Positions 60,739-64,000 of a stretch of DNA of 64,000 nucleotides are shown piece by piece. Origin of the DNA: Alcaligenaceae bacterium (GTDB lineage Bacteria; Pseudomonadota; Gammaproteobacteria; Burkholderiales; Burkholderiaceae_B); the NCBI GenBank assembly GCA_013416445.1, contig JACCER010000003.1, positions 124,001-188,000 of the forward strand, read 5' to 3'. Below the pieces are notes generated by a model. That model ran no database searches. It saw only the letters and a program-made list of their open reading frames with translations, and was not told the DNA's origin. A program made the translations under genes and the position numbers. Position 1 is the stretch's first letter. Every line of letters begins with the position of its first letter.

Positions 60739-61478
60739 GCTGTTCCCAGCTCGTCGGCCATTTCTTGTGCTGCGGCGAAGTCTAGTGTGCCTTCATACAG
60801 GCTGCGGCCCAGGATGGCGCCTTCTATGCCTTCGTCTTCGACGGCGCATAGCGCTTCGATGTCGCGCAGGTCGGTGACGCCGCCCGAGGCAATGATGGGA
60901 ATGCGCACATGTTGTGCCAGCTTGACGGTGGCTTCGATATTGACCCCCGACAGCATGCCGTCGCGACCGATATCAGTGTAGATAATGGCTTCGCAGCCAT
61001 AGTCCTCGAATTTGCGGGCCAGGTCAAGGACATCGTGCCGAGTGAGCTTGCTCCAGCCGTCGGTGGCGACTTTGCCGTCGCGGGCGTCAAGGCCGACGAT
61101 GATGCTGCCTGGAAAAGCGCTGCAGGCATCGTGCAGAAAGCCAGGGTCTTTCACGGCGGCTGTGCCGATAATGACGTAGGTGATGCCGGCGTCGAGGTAG
61201 CGTTCTATGGTGTCGAGGTCGCGTATGCCACCGCCGATTTGCACCGGAACGTCGCTGTCGACGGCGGCAATGATGGCTTTAATGGCTGCCTGGTTCTTGG
61301 GCTTGCCAGCCACGGCGCCGTTCAAGTCGACCAGATGCAAGCGGCGCGCGCCTTGATCCAGCCACTGGGTTGCGATAGCAGCGGGGTCTTCTGAAAAAAT
61401 GGTGGCGTCGTCCAGGTCACCTTGGCGTAGGCGCACACAGCGCCCGTCTTGGAGGTCGATGGCGGGGATGAGTAGCAT
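60735..61478 (-). CDS. hisA: ProFAR isomerase
   Basis: HisA (247 residues) isomerises ProFAR to PRFAR, step 4. A half-barrel repeat similar to His[21 protein letters not shown] with catalytic Asp, [37 protein letters not shown] and [14 protein letters not shown]. It is 89 bp downstream of hisH, the only sizeable gap in this his run. Confidence 0.97.
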   Translation of the reverse strand: MLLIPAIDLQDGRCVRLRQGDLDDATIFSEDPAAIATQWLDQGARRLHLVDLNGAVAGKPKNQAAIKAIIAAVDSDVPVQIGGGIRDLDTIERYLDAGITYVIIGTAAVKDPGFLHDACSAFPGSIIVGLDARDGKVATDGWSKLTRHDVLDLARKFEDYGCEAIIYTDIGRDGMLSGVNIEATVKLAQHVRIPIIASGGVTDLRDIEALCAVEDEGIEGAILGRSLYEGTLDFAAAQEMADELGTA

Positions 61479-61567
61479 GATCGATAGCCGATAAAAACAA
61501 AAATGAAATAAAAGAAAAGGATATTGCCGACATTAGCTGATTTTGCGTTGTTCTGCGTAGCAGCTTG

Positions 61568-62224
61568 CTAAGGATTCCAGTCGACAAAGTTTCGATAAAG
61601 GCGCAAGCCGTTGCTGGCGCTTTTTTCGGGATGAAACTGTACGGCAAAAATGTTAGCCTTTGCCACTGCACAGGTAAAGCCCATACCATAGTGGCTTACC
61701 CCTACGGTAAGTGCAGAATCGGCGGGGGCAGCGTAATAACTATGGACGAAATAGAAAAAACTGTTGTCGGGGATGCCAGACCATAAAGCATGAGCTTGTG
61801 CTTGCTGGACACGGTTCCAGCCCATATGGGGTACTTTCAGCCGCTCTTGGCCTGAGCCGCTGGCGGGCCCGAAATTGGCGTATTGCTTGCCGGCAAAGCG
61901 CTTTACCTGGCCGGGGAAAACGCCAAGGCAGGGCACATTGCCTTCTTCGCTGTGGGTAAACAGCATTTGCTCGCCTACACACACGCCCAGTAGTGGTTTG
62001 TTGCGCGCCGCTCTGATTACGGCGTCGCGCAGACCAGATTCGTTGAGCGTTCGCATGCAGTCGGGCATGGCGCCTTGGCCGGGAAAAACCACACGTGAGG
62101 CCTGGTCGATATCCTGGGCCTGATTGCAGATTTTGATGCTGGCATCAGGGGCTGCGGCTTGCAGGGCGCGTGCCACCGAGTGGAAGTTGCCCATGCCGTA
62201 GTCGACAATCGCGATAGTATTCAC
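61568..62224 (-). CDS. hisH: Imidazole glycerol phosphate synthase subunit HisH
   Basis: HisH (218 residues) is the glutaminase that feeds ammonia to HisF. Class I amidotransferase motifs: [12 protein letters not shown], nucleophile Cys in [12 protein letters not shown] near residue 83, and the His-Glu pair in [15 protein letters not shown] near 197. The gene starts 21 bp after the hisB stop. Confidence 0.97.
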   Translation of the reverse strand: MNTIAIVDYGMGNFHSVARALQAAAPDASIKICNQAQDIDQASRVVFPGQGAMPDCMRTLNESGLRDAVIRAARNKPLLGVCVGEQMLFTHSEEGNVPCLGVFPGQVKRFAGKQYANFGPASGSGQERLKVPHMGWNRVQQAQAHALWSGIPDNSFFYFVHSYYAAPADSALTVGVSHYGMGFTCAVAKANIFAVQFHPEKSASNGLRLYRNFVDWNP

Positions 62225-62245
62225 GGAATGCGGCCGTTTGACGGT

Positions 62246-62833
62246 TTAAAGAACACCCTTGGTGGATGGTATGACGCCGGCGTTGCGCGGATCGAATTCA
62301 GTGGCCATGCGCAGGGCCCGGCCAAATGCCTTGAAGACGGTTTCGCATTGATGGTGGGCATTTTCACCGCGCAGGTTGTCGATGTGCATGGTAACCAGCG
62401 CGTGATTGACAAAGCCCTGGAAGAATTCACGGGTAAGATCGACGTCGAAGCGGCCGATATGCGAGCGCGTGAAGGGAATGTGATAATACAGCCCAGGACG
62501 CCCGGAGAAGTCAATGACGATGCGCGACAAGGCTTCGTCTAGTGGCACATAAGAATGGCCGTAGCGGCGCAGGCCGGCTTTATCGCCAACGGCGGCGGCA
62601 AAGGCCTGGCCCAAGGTGATGCCGACATCTTCGACGGTGTGGTGGTCGTCGATGTGGGTGTCGCCATCGCAGTGGATGTCGAGGTCGATCAGGCCGTGGC
62701 GCGCGATTTGGTCCAGCATGTGATCCAGAAACGGCACGCCGGTATTGATGCTTTGGCGGCCAGTGCCGTCAAGATTGATGGAAACACGCACACGAGTTTC
62801 GTTGGTATTACGGGTAATGTCAGCAGTACGCAT
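62246..62833 (-). CDS. hisB: Imidazoleglycerol-phosphate dehydratase
   Basis: HisB (195 residues, monofunctional) dehydrates IGP to imidazole-acetol phosphate. Manganese-binding motifs [17 protein letters not shown] near residue 58 and [18 protein letters not shown] near 160. The ATG lies one base after the hisD stop (TGA-T-ATG), so hisC is absent at its usual position between hisD and hisB. Confidence 0.97.
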   Translation of the reverse strand: MRTADITRNTNETRVRVSINLDGTGRQSINTGVPFLDHMLDQIARHGLIDLDIHCDGDTHIDDHHTVEDVGITLGQAFAAAVGDKAGLRRYGHSYVPLDEALSRIVIDFSGRPGLYYHIPFTRSHIGRFDVDLTREFFQGFVNHALVTMHIDNLRGENAHHQCETVFKAFGRALRMATEFDPRNAGVIPSTKGVL

Positions 62834-62834
62834 A

Positions 62835-64000
62835 TCAGGATTTTACTTCAGTTGAGGCCAGGCGGTATTCGGCGCTGGCGGCATGGGCCTGCAGCCCTTC
62901 GCCATAGGCCAGCGTGGCGGCTACGCGCCCTAGCGTTTGAGCGCCCGCTTGCGAGACGTGAATCAGGCTGGAGCGCTTCTGGAAATCATACACGCCCAGT
63001 GGTGAAGAAAACCGGGCCGTGCGCGAGGTGGGTAGAACGTGATTGGGCCCGGCGCAGTAGTCGCCCAGGGCTTCAGAACTATAGCGGCCCAGGAAAATGG
63101 CGCCGGCGTGGCGGATTTTGTCGGCCCATTGCTGTGGGTTTTCGGTGGAAATTTCCAGGTGTTCAGGGGCAATGTTATTGGCAATGGCGCAGGCTTCGTC
63201 CAGGTCTTGCACCAGTATGAGGGCCCCGCGATGCGCCAGGCTGCTGCGTATGATGTCGCTGCGCGGCATGGTGGGCAGCAGGCGTATGATGGCGGCCTGC
63301 ACTGCGTCGAGGTAGCTGGCGCTGGGGCATAGCAAAATGGCTTGCGCGAGCTCGTCGTGTTCGGCTTGCGAAAAAAGATCCATGGCAATCCAGTCGGCCG
63401 GCGTCGTGCCATCGGCGATGATCAGGATTTCGCTGGGGCCGGCGATCATGTCTATGCCGACTGTGCCAAATACACGGCGCTTGGCGGCTGCCACATAGGC
63501 ATTGCCCGGGCCCACGATTTTATCGACTGGCGTTATGCTTTGCGTGCCATAGGCCAGTGCGCCCACGGCCTGGGCCCCGCCTATGCCCCAGACACGATCA
63601 ACCCCGCCTATGGCAGCCGCGGCCAGCACCAGTGGGTTGCGCACGCCGTCGGGGGTGGGGGTAACCATGATGACTTCAGGCACGCCCGCCACCTTGGCCG
63701 GAATGGCGTTCATTAGCACCGACGAGGGGTAGGCCGCTTTGCCGCCTGGTACATACAGGCCGACGCGGTCCAGGGGGGTAATTTTTTGGCCCAGAACGGT
63801 GCCGTCGTCTTCGGTGTAGGTCCAGGTCTGGGCGCGTTGGCGATCGTGGTAAACACGTACGCGTTCGGCGGCGGTTTCCAGCGCCTGGCGCTGTGCCGTG
63901 GGCAGGGCCGCCAGGGCCGTCAGCCATTCGGTGCGGTCGATTTCGAGCTCGGCAAACGAATTGGGCGATACACGGTCGAATTGGCGGGTGTAGTCGAGCA
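62835..64000 (-). CDS. hisD: Histidinol dehydrogenase, C-terminal part
   Basis: HisD oxidises L-histidinol to histidine with two NAD. The reading frame is open from the window edge (first full codon at 63998), giving 387 residues; about 45-50 N-terminal residues lie outside. Motifs: [16 protein letters not shown] near the visible residue 82, [40 protein letters not shown], zinc and catalytic residues in [13 protein letters not shown], and [19 protein letters not shown]. It is upstream of hisB in the same operon. Confidence 0.96.
   Translation of the reverse strand, partial: LDYTRQFDRVSPNSFAELEIDRTEWLTALAALPTAQRQALETAAERVRVYHDRQRAQTWTYTEDDGTVLGQKITPLDRVGLYVPGGKAAYPSSVLMNAIPAKVAGVPEVIMVTPTPDGVRNPLVLAAAAIGGVDRVWGIGGAQAVGALAYGTQSITPVDKIVGPGNAYVAAAKRRVFGTVGIDMIAGPSEILIIADGTTPADWIAMDLFSQAEHDELAQAILLCPSASYLDAVQAAIIRLLPTMPRSDIIRSSLAHRGALILVQDLDEACAIANNIAPEHLEISTENPQQWADKIRHAGAIFLGRYSSEALGDYCAGPNHVLPTSRTARFSSPLGVYDFQKRSSLIHVSQAGAQTLGRVAATLAYGEGLQAHAASAEYRLASTEVKS

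Noticed and set aside
1-64000. Prophage, transposon, CRISPR, toxin-antitoxin or secondary-metabolite cluster
   Set aside because: I found no integrase, transposase, terminal inverted repeats, repeat-spacer arrays, toxin-antitoxin pairs or biosynthetic synthases.

Overview
This 64 kb window is a chromosomal segment of a betaproteobacterium in the Burkholderiales, most likely Alcaligenaceae (Bordetella, Achromobacter or Pusillimonas relatives). The pointers are three Bug-type periplasmic binding proteins, many CaiB/BaiF CoA-transferases and acyl-CoA enzymes, and the housekeeping order petABC-sspAB, tatABC-HIT-hisEIFAHB-hisD. I saw no phage, IS, CRISPR or plasmid genes. One tRNA gene (tRNA-Thr, anticodon TGT) is present.

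Left part (1-22 kb). The window opens with the N-terminal part of prfC and a LysE/RhtB exporter that has lost its middle. Then come an AraC regulator, an acyl-CoA synthetase, a Bug protein, an RhlE-type helicase, a lemA-TPM-TPM surface-protein cluster, and an overlapping DUF1232/DUF2868/DUF3482 trio. A small TetR-controlled unit (crotonase-quinone oxidoreductase, opposed by CoA-transferase-tetR) carries the same palindromic operator at both outer promoters. It is followed by a GlsB-like membrane protein and an ArgE-peptide ABC transporter operon.

Middle part (23-45 kb). This is an accessory catabolic region for CoA-bound organic acids, with three further regulator/operator sets. A crotonase-thiolase-tetR operon has tandem operators at its promoter. 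A block of four acyl-CoA dehydrogenases, three crotonases, a Bug protein and a TetR is bracketed by two copies of one operator. An IclR-controlled module comprises a MaoC hydratase, a Bug protein, an SCP2-like thiolase, an alpha-methylacyl-CoA racemase, an SDR and a CoA-transferase, with matching operators on both sides of iclR. None of the four dehydrogenases has Glu at the usual catalytic-base position, and none of the crotonases has the hydratase Glu pair, so the chemistry is probably not plain straight-chain beta-oxidation. The block's GC looks lower than its flanks on sampled lines (not computed).

Right part (45-64 kb). This is housekeeping sequence: two alpha/beta hydrolases, a chemoreceptor, tRNA-Thr, an HpaI-type aldolase, sspB/sspA, the cytochrome bc1 operon petABC, mscL, a NIF3 protein divergent from a DegS-like protease, tatCBA, a HIT protein, and hisE-I-F-A-H-B-D (hisD runs off the end). 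hisC is not between hisD and hisB.

A dispersed palindromic element with GTCGGATTA / TAATCCGAC arms sits in about ten intergenic gaps. Gene starts were moved from the longest open frame where a Shine-Dalgarno site, a signal peptide or family length demanded it; each case is stated.
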